Position numbers and translations under genes: made by a program | Assembly: GCF_020171925.1 (NCBI RefSeq) | Contig: NZ_JAIVAR010000001.1 | Location: forward strand, 744,001 to 808,000 | Direction of reading: 5' to 3' | Length of the DNA: 64,000 nt | Source: Rossellomorea aquimaris | GTDB taxonomy: Bacteria; Bacillota; Bacilli; Bacillales; Bacillaceae_B | The notes under the pieces: model-generated | Told to the model about the DNA's origin: nothing | Seen by the model: only the letters and a program-made list of their open reading frames with translations | Databases searched by the model: none | Shown here: one piece after another, positions 41,886 to 50,486 of the stretch | How the letters are laid out: each line of letters begins with the position of its first letter | Numbering within the stretch: the first letter of the stretch is position 1

Positions 41886-41978
41886 AGGACCACCCTCAGT
41901 ACACTAAAGCATCTCTGTGCTGAAGGACCGTCCCGCGGTACGTTAAAGCATCACCGCGTTGAGGTACGGTCCCCGACA
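41886..41978. repeat. tandem hairpin pair with TAAAGCATC loops
   Basis: Two hairpins in a row carry TAAAGCATC in the loop (41905 and 41944, 39 bp apart) with arms CAGTACA/TGTGCTG and GCGGT/ACCGC, flanked by GGACC and GGTCC. They lie just before the rhodopsin gene. They may be a dispersed repeat or a leader structure. Confidence 0.5.
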
Positions 41979-42053
41979 ATCTTTCATGTTGTATAATCCC
42001 GACCCTTTTAGCAAATAAATGATAAAAATGGAATTGTGGAGGGTGGGAATTCA

Positions 42054-42752
42054 TTGTACGCGTATATGAATGAGATTGAAGTGACATCATTATGGATTTA
42101 TGTGGTATTCATGTTTTCAGGGGCAGCTGTGTTTGCTTTATGGAGCATGAATAGAAAAGGGGTACCTAAGGTGGAGTACCTGATTGCTTTCTTCATTCCG
42201 GTTTGGTCGGGCCTTGCATATATGTCGATGGCAATGGGGCAAGGGGGAATCGTGAAGGATGGTGGGGTCGTCTATTTTGCACGCTATCTGGACTGGGTCG
42301 TGACGACACCTCTGTTGTTGATCGCTCTTGCGTTAACGGGGATGCATCATTTAAAGAAGAAGGATCCCATCATCATTGCTAGTTTAATTGCAGCGGATGT
42401 TGTGATGATCACGACGGGCTTCATTGCTGATATGTCCACAGGTGGAGTGGTTTTCACTTGGTATTTAATTGGTATCACTGCATTCCTCGTGATTCTTTGG
42501 CTGATATGGAGCCCTTTACGAAAACTCGCAAAGCAGCAGGGGGAAAAGCTTTATAAGGTATACCTGATGGTGTGCGGTTATCTTACTCTGTTCTGGGTTG
42601 GTTATCCTCTTGTCTGGCTTCTTGGTCCATCCGGGCTTGGGGTGATCGGACAGGCTGGTGATACACTACTTTTTGTCATTTTACCGATCTTTTCAAAGGT
42701 TGGGTTCAGTTTATTGGATTTGTATCAGTTGCGGCGTTTACGGATTGGATAA
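42054..42752 (+). CDS. microbial rhodopsin, Anabaena-sensory-rhodopsin-like
   Basis: A 232-residue seven-helix retinal protein. RYLDWVVTTPLLL (77-89) is helix C with counter-ion Asp80 (Asp85 of bacteriorhodopsin) and Thr84. Ala91 stands at the proton donor site (Asp96). YPLVWLLGP (184-192) is helix F. The retinal Lys is Lys215 in LPIFSKVGFSLLDLYQLR. Pro211 replaces Asp212, a feature of Anabaena sensory rhodopsin (Pro206), whose C-terminal LPIFSKVGFS is nearly the same. No transducer lies next to it. TTG at 42054 is chosen from the GGAGGGTGG ribosome site; a GTG at 42036 and an ATG at 42066 are alternatives. Sensing is more likely than efficient proton pumping. It is monocistronic, convergent to the carotenoid operon. 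Confidence 0.9.
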   Translation: MYAYMNEIEVTSLWIYVVFMFSGAAVFALWSMNRKGVPKVEYLIAFFIPVWSGLAYMSMAMGQGGIVKDGGVVYFARYLDWVVTTPLLLIALALTGMHHLKKKDPIIIASLIAADVVMITTGFIADMSTGGVVFTWYLIGITAFLVILWLIWSPLRKLAKQQGEKLYKVYLMVCGYLTLFWVGYPLVWLLGPSGLGVIGQAGDTLLFVILPIFSKVGFSLLDLYQLRRLRIG

Positions 42753-42796
42753 TCTGGTTGCATCATAAGCTCCGTTTTAGGACCCTCTTTATTTAA

Positions 42797-42856
42797 AAAA
42801 CTCCTGATTAGGAAGAGCGTGCACATCATGCATCTTTTTCGTAATCAGGAGTTTCT
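42797..42856. terminator. terminator between rhodopsin and crtQ
   Basis: AAACTCCTGATTA and TAATCAGGAGTTT form a perfect 13-bp stem around a loop of about 30 nt. A runs and T runs flank it, so it can serve both convergent units. Confidence 0.75.
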
Positions 42857-42900
42857 GCATGAAATACCTTCACCCTTCAGTAAAAGTATAATCCAGGTTC

Positions 42901-44007
42901 CTAAACATCGATCTTCCTCCCCTTCCATTTGACCGAATGAAAAACATTCACTCGTATGAAAGAATACAGGTAGAGTCCTGCGAAAAATAAAAACAATACC
43001 GGATAAAAAGGGAAAATCGACCATCTGAAGTTTCCGACTCTGCGGGCAAACCAAGCCGTTTGGAGACCATAGAGGATAAACAATGCCCCACTGACCATCA
43101 TGGTCACTATATTCATTTCAACAATGGAAGAAATCAATGCGCCCGTGATGTTCAAACTACCGGCAATCCAGATGATGACCATCAGCATGATGAGGGGATG
43201 AGTGGACTTGGACCCAAGGGCAAAGCTTTTGCACCAGCCTTCGATAAGGGTTCCCAAGCCTTCAGGGTACATGCGTAGCGCGATGATCCCTTTGCCACCG
43301 AGGCAACGAACCGGGAGATCCTTGTTAAGAAATGCCTGGCCAAGTGCCAGGTCATCCATCAATTCCCCCTCAATTTTCTTATGTCCTCCAATTAAAAGAT
43401 AATCATCTTTATTGGTTAAAATGCACGGTCCGAACGAGCCTGCGGTTTTAAAACGGGATCCCCAGACGGTGAACCCGTTCATGCCAACGACGACGATGAT
43501 GTTAAAGATTGCTGACAGCTGTTCATACAAGCGATAAACGGTATGGTAGGGCTGCAGGGCTACAATGCCCCTGGCTCCTTTTTCGTTATAAAAATGCAGG
43601 AGGTTTCGTAGTCCATCCGCACTTGAAAAGGTTGTATCTGCATCTAAGAACAATAGCCACTGTCCCTTTGCATGCAAGCTGCCATGCCAACAGGCCGATG
43701 ACTTCCCGGTTCCTTCATTGTGTAAAACCCGCGCTCCGTTGCTCTCCGCTACAGAAACCGTATTGTCAGTGGATTGGTCATCAACGACCACAATTTCAAT
43801 GTTCTTATAATCTTGTTCCTGCAAGGATTTCAATAAAGGCGAGATCCTGCCTCCCTCATTTCTGGCAGGAATGATGATCGACAGGAATGGAAGGCTCTTT
43901 TTATTCCCGGGGGAGAATACGGGAACAGGCAAGGACCAGAACATGACAATCCCAAGGATCAAGCCTAGAAAACCGATAGCAAGATTTATTACTTCTGAAG
44001 CGGTCAT
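42901..44007 (-). CDS. crtQ: 4,4'-diaponeurosporenoate glycosyltransferase-like protein
   Basis: A 368-residue membrane-bound family 2 glycosyltransferase. One N-terminal helix, then LSIIIPARNEGGRISPLLKS, VVVDDQSTDNTVSVAESNGA, the catalytic LFLDADTTFSS, ALQPYHTVYRLYEQLSAIFN and QFNRWSIF-type end helices. The order and the segments KGQWLLFLDADTTF, GPCILTNKDDY and GHKK match CrtQ of Staphylococcus aureus (which has VQPYHI and TNKEDYY). It should attach a sugar to the carotenoid acid. It lies downstream of aldH in the same direction. Confidence 0.85.
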   Translation of the reverse strand: MTASEVINLAIGFLGLILGIVMFWSLPVPVFSPGNKKSLPFLSIIIPARNEGGRISPLLKSLQEQDYKNIEIVVVDDQSTDNTVSVAESNGARVLHNEGTGKSSACWHGSLHAKGQWLLFLDADTTFSSADGLRNLLHFYNEKGARGIVALQPYHTVYRLYEQLSAIFNIIVVVGMNGFTVWGSRFKTAGSFGPCILTNKDDYLLIGGHKKIEGELMDDLALGQAFLNKDLPVRCLGGKGIIALRMYPEGLGTLIEGWCKSFALGSKSTHPLIMLMVIIWIAGSLNITGALISSIVEMNIVTMMVSGALFILYGLQTAWFARRVGNFRWSIFPFYPVLFLFFAGLYLYSFIRVNVFHSVKWKGRKIDV

Positions 44008-44042
44008 GATCCTGTCTCCTTTCTTTCAGTGCTCTTACCCTG

Positions 44043-45449
44043 CTACAACAACCACTTTCTAAGTTTTTTCAAAACCTTTAAATTCCGCTCCGAATACGGC
44101 GGAAATTTATCCTGAGCATGAAAGTAGTGATACGCTTGATAGTCTGTTTTATGATAGGTGAAGGCTAAATAGCCAGCCTTGCCATGATAAGCACCATATC
44201 CACTCCTCCCTACCCCGCCAAAGGCGACATGGGGATGTGCGGCGTGATGAATCACTTGATTGATGCTGATGGTTGCTGACTTCATATGTTCCTTGAATAG
44301 GCGGATATGATGCTTGTTTTTACTGAACAAATACCCTGTGAGTGCATCACGCTGAATGCTACCACTCGATAATAATGTCTGTAAGTCTGTATATGGGACG
44401 ACGGGAAGGACCGGGCCAAAGATCTCGTCCTGCAAGATCGAACTCCCTGGTTTCGGATTCGTCAGCACCGTGGGAGCGATGAACAGGTTGCTTCGATCAT
44501 ACGTACCCCCATGCGAGACATCCCCTTGCCCGATGAAATTCACCACACGTTGAAAATGTGCATCGTGACAGATCCTGCTATAATCAGTGCTCATTTCTGG
44601 TTGTTCTCCGTAAAAAGCAGTCAATGTTTCTGAAATCGCAGATAGTGTCTGTTCATACTTGCTCTGATGGACAAAAAGGGTATCCGGCGCAATGCAGGTT
44701 TGCCCGGCATTGAGGAATTTCCCCCAGACGATTTCGCGGATGGCCTCTTTTGAAAAGCCTGTTTCGTCGATGACACAGGGATTTTTCCCTCCCAGTTCCA
44801 GTATGACCGGCGTGAGTTGTTTGGCCGCCTGCTCGGCTACCACTTTCCCCGTCTCCCCGCTTCCAGTAAAGAAAATCAGGTCAAAAGGGGAAGACGTCAA
44901 AAAGCTTGCCGTCTCTGCTCCCCCGGTGACAACGGTCATCTGCTCAGGAGGAAATGCCCCGTTTATCACGTCTTTCAGTAATTCACCCGTTGCCGGTGCA
45001 TACTCGGAAGGTTTGATCACACAGCGGTTTCCACCAGCGATCGCAGCGATGGCTGGCATCACCGAGAGCTGGAGCGGATAGTTCCACGAACCAAGGATCA
45101 AGACACTGCCGAATGGCTGCCGCATTCTTTTGATATATTCGACGTATCCGAGTTTTATATGTAGGGACCGATGGGGACGGGTCCATTTTGTGAGATGCTT
45201 GCATGTGGTATCGATTTCATTCAAAAGAACCGCAATTTCGGATGAATATGCTTCAATTGCAGGTCTCCCCAAATCGGAGTGAAGGGCCTTGATAAAGGCG
45301 TCTTCATGCTCCAAAAGGATGGCTTTCAGTTTGGAAAGCTTTTCCTTTCGTGTTTGAATCGAGAGGTCTGCATTTCCCGCCAGATCCTCTCGCTGCCTTT
45401 CCGGTAATGCGTTCAGGAAAAGACATTCATCCTCATACGTGTCATGCAT
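44043..45449 (-). CDS. aldH: 4,4'-diaponeurosporenal dehydrogenase-like aldehyde dehydrogenase
   Basis: A 468-residue NAD(P)-dependent aldehyde dehydrogenase of the ALDH3 type. Motifs are GSWNYPLQLSVMPAIAAIAG (cofactor), FFTGSGETGKVV, LELGGKNPCVID (general base Glu) and NAGQTCIAPD (catalytic Cys). Between crtP and crtQ homologues it most likely oxidises the carotenoid aldehyde to the acid, as AldH1 does in staphyloxanthin synthesis. ATG at 45449 overlaps the end of crtP by 8 nt; an upstream TTG in the same frame is an alternative start. Confidence 0.85.
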   Translation of the reverse strand: MHDTYEDECLFLNALPERQREDLAGNADLSIQTRKEKLSKLKAILLEHEDAFIKALHSDLGRPAIEAYSSEIAVLLNEIDTTCKHLTKWTRPHRSLHIKLGYVEYIKRMRQPFGSVLILGSWNYPLQLSVMPAIAAIAGGNRCVIKPSEYAPATGELLKDVINGAFPPEQMTVVTGGAETASFLTSSPFDLIFFTGSGETGKVVAEQAAKQLTPVILELGGKNPCVIDETGFSKEAIREIVWGKFLNAGQTCIAPDTLFVHQSKYEQTLSAISETLTAFYGEQPEMSTDYSRICHDAHFQRVVNFIGQGDVSHGGTYDRSNLFIAPTVLTNPKPGSSILQDEIFGPVLPVVPYTDLQTLLSSGSIQRDALTGYLFSKNKHHIRLFKEHMKSATISINQVIHHAAHPHVAFGGVGRSGYGAYHGKAGYLAFTYHKTDYQAYHYFHAQDKFPPYSERNLKVLKKLRKWLL

Positions 45450-46935
45450 CCCGCTGAACAATTTGATCACCCACAAGCTGGCCGCTTAAAGTGACCATCG
45501 GCATTCCTCCACCAGGATTCACCGTTCCACCGACAAAATAAAGATTGTGATAGCGTTCACTTTGTTTCGGGTGCTTGAACCCTTTGTTCTTCTTGGAGTC
45601 TGACACGGTCCCATAAATCGCACCGCGGTCTGACCCATAGACACGCCTAATATCTTCCGGCGTCCACATATCCTTCGTGACGATATTGGCCCGTAAATCT
45701 TCAAGGCCCATTTTCTCCAATTTAATCAGGACACGCTCAGCGAATTGTTCATAGTCGTGCTGCGAGAATGGCTGATCTTGGATGTACGGGATATGCGGCA
45801 GGACTTTAATATTTTCATGTCCTTCAGGAGCTTGTGTCGGATCGGTTTTATTGACGTTGACCAAATAAATCACCGGGTCGTCCGGAAGTTCATGCGAATG
45901 AAAGATCTTATTCATTTGCTGTTTCATATTTTCCGCGAAGAAGAAATTATGATGACGCAGCTGAGGATAGCTCTTCTTAACGCCCAAATGCATCACAAGT
46001 CCGGAACTTGCTGGCTCGAACTTCTTCTTTATTTTTTTTACATAACGACTTTGATCCTTAAGCAGTCGTTCGTAAACCGGGATGACTTCCATGTTGGCGA
46101 TATAATAGTCAGCGGTTAATTGTGTCCCATCTTCCAAGACGGCTCCAGTGATTTCGCCTTGTGACTTTTCAAGTTTGACAATCGGTTGACCCGTATGGAT
46201 GCTGACACCTACTTCTTCTGCAAGCTTGACAAGGCCACGGGCAAGATGATGCATGCCGCCCGGTACATACCATACACCCTGGTCGTGCTGCATGTAGATC
46301 ATCATATTCAAAATCGCAGGTGCATCATAAGGGGATGAACCCACATACTTGATAAAATAGGAAAGCATATCGCGGAATTGCTTATTGCTGATCCGTTTAT
46401 CGATGGAGCCATGAACCGATGAAGTCAAATCAAGGTTCTTAAGCGCTTTTAACAGGCTTAACGGGCCGGTATATTGCATGAATTGCCTCGTGTTTTCAGC
46501 GCCCTGCTTGAGATAGCTTTTATCACTCATCTCATAAAGCCCTTTTGAATACTGAAGCAGGTCCCGGTATTCACGCATATCCTTTTCAGTGAGGGATGGG
46601 TTGTTCGCCCCCATGTTGTCCAGGTCTTCATACAAATCAATGACATTTCCATCAGGGAAAAATGAACGCCATTGATGATCCAGCCTCGTAATCGGTACAT
46701 AGTCCCCCATGTTTTTTCCACTGGCGGTAAATAATCGTTCAAAAATTTCAGGCATCGTCAAGATCGACGGTCCGAGATCAAATCCGAAGCCGTCCTGATC
46801 CAGCCGATTTAATTTCCCACCAATGTGATCGTTCTTTTCATATAAGGAAACGTCGTAGCCGGCTTGCGCAAGTGAAATGGCAGCCGAGACGCCTCCGAGT
46901 CCCCCTCCAATGATTAATACGGTTTTCTTTTTCAA
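45442..46935 (-). CDS. crtP: 4,4'-diaponeurosporene oxygenase (CrtP/CrtNb)
   Basis: A FAD-dependent carotenoid oxygenase of the phytoene-desaturase family. VLIIGGGLGGVSAAISLAQA binds FAD. FDLGPSILTMPEIFERLF, HQWRSFFPDG, KYVGSSPYDAPAI, GGMHHLARGL, NMEVIPVYE and GGTVNPGGGMPMVTLSGQ all correspond in order to CrtP of Staphylococcus aureus (also 497 residues). It oxidises the terminal methyl of the C30 carotenoid to the aldehyde. TTG at 46935 is taken as start because GGAGGTG lies at the right distance and the length then equals CrtP. The genes for dehydrosqualene synthase and desaturase (crtM, crtN) are not in the window. Confidence 0.9.
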   Translation of the reverse strand: MKKKTVLIIGGGLGGVSAAISLAQAGYDVSLYEKNDHIGGKLNRLDQDGFGFDLGPSILTMPEIFERLFTASGKNMGDYVPITRLDHQWRSFFPDGNVIDLYEDLDNMGANNPSLTEKDMREYRDLLQYSKGLYEMSDKSYLKQGAENTRQFMQYTGPLSLLKALKNLDLTSSVHGSIDKRISNKQFRDMLSYFIKYVGSSPYDAPAILNMMIYMQHDQGVWYVPGGMHHLARGLVKLAEEVGVSIHTGQPIVKLEKSQGEITGAVLEDGTQLTADYYIANMEVIPVYERLLKDQSRYVKKIKKKFEPASSGLVMHLGVKKSYPQLRHHNFFFAENMKQQMNKIFHSHELPDDPVIYLVNVNKTDPTQAPEGHENIKVLPHIPYIQDQPFSQHDYEQFAERVLIKLEKMGLEDLRANIVTKDMWTPEDIRRVYGSDRGAIYGTVSDSKKNKGFKHPKQSERYHNLYFVGGTVNPGGGMPMVTLSGQLVGDQIVQRDA

Positions 46936-47150
46936 CCGTGAATGCACCTCCATTTTTCAAATCAATTAGGATCGTTCGTTTTCTACTTAAAGGGTTTCAT
47001 CCAATTGCCTTCGAATTTAACCGCTGAACCGCTTGATGCATCCTTTTTCTACTGCTACAAAGTCTATAAATTCAGCACTTGTCTTATACCCTGATGTAGA
47101 GAAAAAATCGGCGCAATGTGCCTCCAGTGTCGTGATCGAGCTACGATCAT

Positions 47151-48059
47151 TCATTCCACACGGGTCCGTGCTTCGAATTCAAGTGATTCAGTCGCATCTT
47201 TGATCTTCCATGCAATCATTCCCCAAGCTTTTTCAGCGCTTTCTTTTGGCCCTAGATGTGTAAAAGCATGGGAACAGCCTTCGAATAGCTCTTCCTGGAC
47301 GTGTACACCTGCTGCATTTAATTTTTCCGCATACCGTAGCGCTTCTGGTCTGAATGCATCGAACTCCGCTATGAGAATCAAGGCCGGAGCCAGACGATCA
47401 CTGACTTCAGCGAGGACAGGGGATGCAAGGGGATGCGCCGCTTGCCCTGTTTCGGGTACATAGCACATGTTGAGAAATTGAGCGACTTGCGGATACCTTG
47501 AACGCCATTTATCAGGTTCCGGTTTTTCTCCGTGCGGCGTGACAAAGTCGAGCATCGGGTAGGACAGCACTTGGAGCAGCGGCTGCTTCTCCCCCCTCTC
47601 TTCAAGGTCAAGGCAGAGTGCCGCAGCTATATTTGCACCAGAACTTTGTCCACCAACCGTGATTTTCTCAGCATCGATCTTCAGCTCATCGGCTCTCCCC
47701 TTCAGCCATTGAAGAATGTCATAAGCTTCCCTGATCGGTTTTGGAAACGGATACTCAGGAGCTTTCGCATAGTCAACATTCACAACCACGCAGTCTGCCT
47801 CATTGGCAAGATAACGGCAATACGGATCATCCATCTCCTTCTCATTCATGATGAACGCACCGCCATGGAAGTTGACGTAGACAGGAAGCTTTTTCTTGTT
47901 TGTTTTCAGAGGATAATATAAAGATATTTTCGTACGTTTAATGGACGTTTCAACGAGCACATCTTTTTTCATGTCCACTTCTTGCAGGGGAACCATCGGT
48001 GTTTTTTCCGCTTGGTTAGGCAAGAGGCGCAGTACTCTTGCAATCATCAACTTGAACAT
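47151..48059 (-). CDS. alpha/beta hydrolase, HSL-type esterase
   Basis: A 302-residue esterase of the hormone-sensitive lipase group: the oxyanion-hole motif VNFHGGAFI, nucleophile elbow GGQSSGANIA, acid in IAEFDAFRPEAL and catalytic His in GCSHAFTHLG. It acts on short or medium esters. It lies about 200 bp upstream of crtP on the same strand but is not coupled to it; a role in carotenoid ester metabolism is only a guess. ATG at 48059 has GAGGG at 8 nt. Confidence 0.85.
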   Translation of the reverse strand: MFKLMIARVLRLLPNQAEKTPMVPLQEVDMKKDVLVETSIKRTKISLYYPLKTNKKKLPVYVNFHGGAFIMNEKEMDDPYCRYLANEADCVVVNVDYAKAPEYPFPKPIREAYDILQWLKGRADELKIDAEKITVGGQSSGANIAAALCLDLEERGEKQPLLQVLSYPMLDFVTPHGEKPEPDKWRSRYPQVAQFLNMCYVPETGQAAHPLASPVLAEVSDRLAPALILIAEFDAFRPEALRYAEKLNAAGVHVQEELFEGCSHAFTHLGPKESAEKAWGMIAWKIKDATESLEFEARTRVE

Positions 48060-48257
48060 ACGGATACCCTCGCTTTTTTTTACCACTATACCCGTTTATT
48101 TGCTGAATAATACTTGGAATGTAGGTTTATTGAAAATTTAATGTGGGGGGAGTATTTGAGTTGCGCGATTTTTGTTATATGGGGACTGTTTTATGATAAG
48201 GGAGCTTGTTGGATTCTTGATACACCACCAGGTATATAGAAAGATGAAAACGTGGTT

Positions 48258-48350
48258 TTGATAATATATTTCTATATTTGATAATAAATGGGGATTTTTG
48301 ATAATATATTCTGTTTTTTGATAATAAGTGGGGCAGTTTTAATAATAAAA
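48258..48350 (+). repeat. phased mini-array, family B copy 1 (five 20-bp units)
   Basis: TTGATAATA cores begin at 48258, 48278, 48298 and 48318, with TTTAATAATA at 48338: exactly 20 bp apart. The flanks (AGGTATATAGAAAGATGAAA before, TATACCCCCT after) also resemble copy 2 at 61.5 kb. Nothing else is seen in 48060-48520. Confidence 0.9.
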
Positions 48351-48520
48351 GTAGCTCCTGCCCCTGTTATACCCCCTACTACAGCGATCATGCATAAAAA
48401 ACTTGAAGAAAATCACACACTCATCGAGTATAAAGACTAAAAACAGATAGATTTCCATTAAAAAGACGTCACTTATTGCTAAAGTGAACCCCTTCTAAAC
48501 CGGCGGAGGGTTTAGACGGA

Positions 48521-49126
48521 TCAGATTCCTCTATAGTGTTCCATCCTATCACGTAACCCTCGCTTCACCCCAGCCCACTCTTCCTTTGTGATGGAATAAA
48601 GAACCGCGTTTCTAACATAACCATTCGCAAGAATCCTTTCATTCCTCAAGATCCCTTCTTTTACGGCGCCCAATCTCTCAATCGCCTTCCTTGAACGTAC
48701 ATTTCTCTCATCCGTCTTCAATTGAACCCGAATCATGCCCAGCTGCTCAAAGCAAAACTGCAACAATACAAATTTGGTTTCAGTATTCGCGAATGTTCGT
48801 TGGTAGTCCTTGTCGTACCAGGTCGAACCCACTTCACAGGACTTTTGCTTCTCGTTCCATTCATACATCCGTGTGGTACCGACAATCTCATCTGTATCTT
48901 TCAACATCACAACAAATGGCAGCGCCGCTCGTTGCCCCCGTAGTTTAACAGCTTCCGAAACCCAACGTTCCATTTCTTCTAACGTACTGATCTCTGAAAA
49001 CATAAACGCCCAAAGATCACGATCATTGATACGAAACAGGTCACGAGCATGTTCCAGTTTCATAGGAACAAGCTTAATCCTCTCTCCTTCTAAAACAAAC
49101 TGTGGATCAAATGGTGAAACCGTCAT
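48521..49126 (-). CDS. GNAT-family N-acetyltransferase
   Basis: A 201-residue Acetyltransf_3 protein: LVPMKLEHARDLFRINDRDL, motif A GSTWYDKDYQRTFANTETKF and C-terminal LKTDERNVRSRKAIERLGAV. It is like Bacillus enzymes that acetylate small amines or ribosomal protein ends. The acceptor is unknown. In motif A the usual G-x-G is replaced by RTFANT, as seen in some members of the group. Confidence 0.8.
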   Translation of the reverse strand: MTVSPFDPQFVLEGERIKLVPMKLEHARDLFRINDRDLWAFMFSEISTLEEMERWVSEAVKLRGQRAALPFVVMLKDTDEIVGTTRMYEWNEKQKSCEVGSTWYDKDYQRTFANTETKFVLLQFCFEQLGMIRVQLKTDERNVRSRKAIERLGAVKEGILRNERILANGYVRNAVLYSITKEEWAGVKRGLRDRMEHYRGI

Positions 49127-49469
49127 GTGGTAAGTTCCCCCCTCTATGATTATCGTTCTATCATTCTGTTATCTATTCCATGTGGCTTACGATTTTCCCT
49201 TCATGATTGATGAGGAGTAAAGAGCGTTTTTCGTCTCTAAGAACCAAGATTTTTCGACAACTTGGGGGGGTAAATGGAAAATATGAAAAGTGGATTGTCA
49301 TTTTCTAGAGAGTCGCATGCATATAACGCAGCTTGTATTTTTCATATTGAACAGATTTCTATTGAATTAAGGTGCTAATTACTTCTCCTTACATAAGAAA
49401 AGAATGGACTTCCATCCATTCATTCCTTATGTCCAGCCAAGCAGGCATCCCATTCTATGTAAAAGGGAT
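49127..49469. other. gene-free stretch with one hairpin
   Basis: No gene. An imperfect hairpin with CATAAG/CTTATG and GAATGGA/TCCATTC arms at 49392-49431 lies downstream of the permease operon and could mark its end. The sequence TTTTTCGACAACTTGGGGG at 49250 recurs with changes at 52800. Confidence 0.4.
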
Positions 49470-50486
49470 CTAGTATCCATTCACTCTCTGAAAATCCTCT
49501 CCCGTAAACCCTCTCTTACCTGCCGTTGTTGGAGGAACCTTTTCTTCCTGACCTTTCTTCAGGTCTGCATTGACGCTTGTTACTGACAAAGCCTCCACCC
49601 CTTTGGTGATGCCATTTAATGAGAGGATCGTCAGCGAGAAGAACAGCATGGGTGCCATAAAGATCCACCATGCATTAAAGAGTTCATGGAAGTTCATTGC
49701 CATCAACCCAGCCCACTCCTGTACGATTGGTTTGGGAGGATCACAAAAAGGCCCATAGCATACATCGGTCCCGCCAAAGAACAACTTGAAAAAACCTAAA
49801 TGCGCAATAATCAGTAGCACTTGGATGACGATTTTCGGATAGATGATAAAAAGCCTTGCCTTCAGGTGAGGCAGAACATGTTTGATCAGAACGAAAAACT
49901 TGCTGCCCCCTAGAACCTTTGCACTTAAGATGAATTCTTTTTTTAATATTTCCCTCGTTTCATTCGAAATCAACACGGCTGTTGTGGGGACTGTAATCAG
50001 TGCAAGCGTGATGATCGTCAGCAGCACCCTTTCAGAAAAGGTCGTGTCGAATCCTCCTCGCGGCTCCCAAAGTAAAGGGAATAAAATGTTGTATGCAATG
50101 ATGGATTGTGGAATGAAGTATAGCGATGATAATACGGTTTGAGAAACAAATCGATTTGCCGTTTCGAAGAACCCCCAAAAAATGCCAAAGACAAAGGAGA
50201 TGACAAAACTGAGCAACGAGATGACGACAGCAGCACCTAGAGTGTACTGCGCCCCCTGCAATACTTTATACAACAGATCATACCCGTTTCGATCAGTCCC
50301 TAACGGATGTTGAACCGAAGGACTAAACGGGGCCTTTCCGATAATCCTCCCGTCTTCATTGTATGATAATAATGTTTGTGGAATCTTACCATCATACACG
50401 AAGTTGTACGTCAGGCTCCCTACAACCAATAGCAAAATAAAACCGATACAAATGGTCAACAAGATCTTGGCCTTTGCCCTAGTCAT
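49470..50486 (-). CDS. oligopeptide-type ABC permease, DppC-like
   Basis: A 338-residue inner-membrane permease of the binding-protein-dependent transport family. One N-terminal helix, an extracytoplasmic loop with the HPLGTDRNGYDLL motif of DppC/OppC proteins, then five helices, with the EAA loop near KVLGGSKFFVLIKHVLPHLK for ATPase contact. It is paired with the DppB-like permease upstream through an ATGA overlap (50483-50486). No ATPase or substrate-binding protein is encoded beside it. An extra loop with GGTDVCYGPFCDPPKP is unusual. Confidence 0.75.
   Translation of the reverse strand: MTRAKAKILLTICIGFILLLVVGSLTYNFVYDGKIPQTLLSYNEDGRIIGKAPFSPSVQHPLGTDRNGYDLLYKVLQGAQYTLGAAVVISLLSFVISFVFGIFWGFFETANRFVSQTVLSSLYFIPQSIIAYNILFPLLWEPRGGFDTTFSERVLLTIITLALITVPTTAVLISNETREILKKEFILSAKVLGGSKFFVLIKHVLPHLKARLFIIYPKIVIQVLLIIAHLGFFKLFFGGTDVCYGPFCDPPKPIVQEWAGLMAMNFHELFNAWWIFMAPMLFFSLTILSLNGITKGVEALSVTSVNADLKKGQEEKVPPTTAGKRGFTGEDFQRVNGY

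Noticed and set aside
47116..47463. Plus-strand ORFs opposite the esterase
   Set aside because: They are antisense shadows of a gene with a complete catalytic triad.
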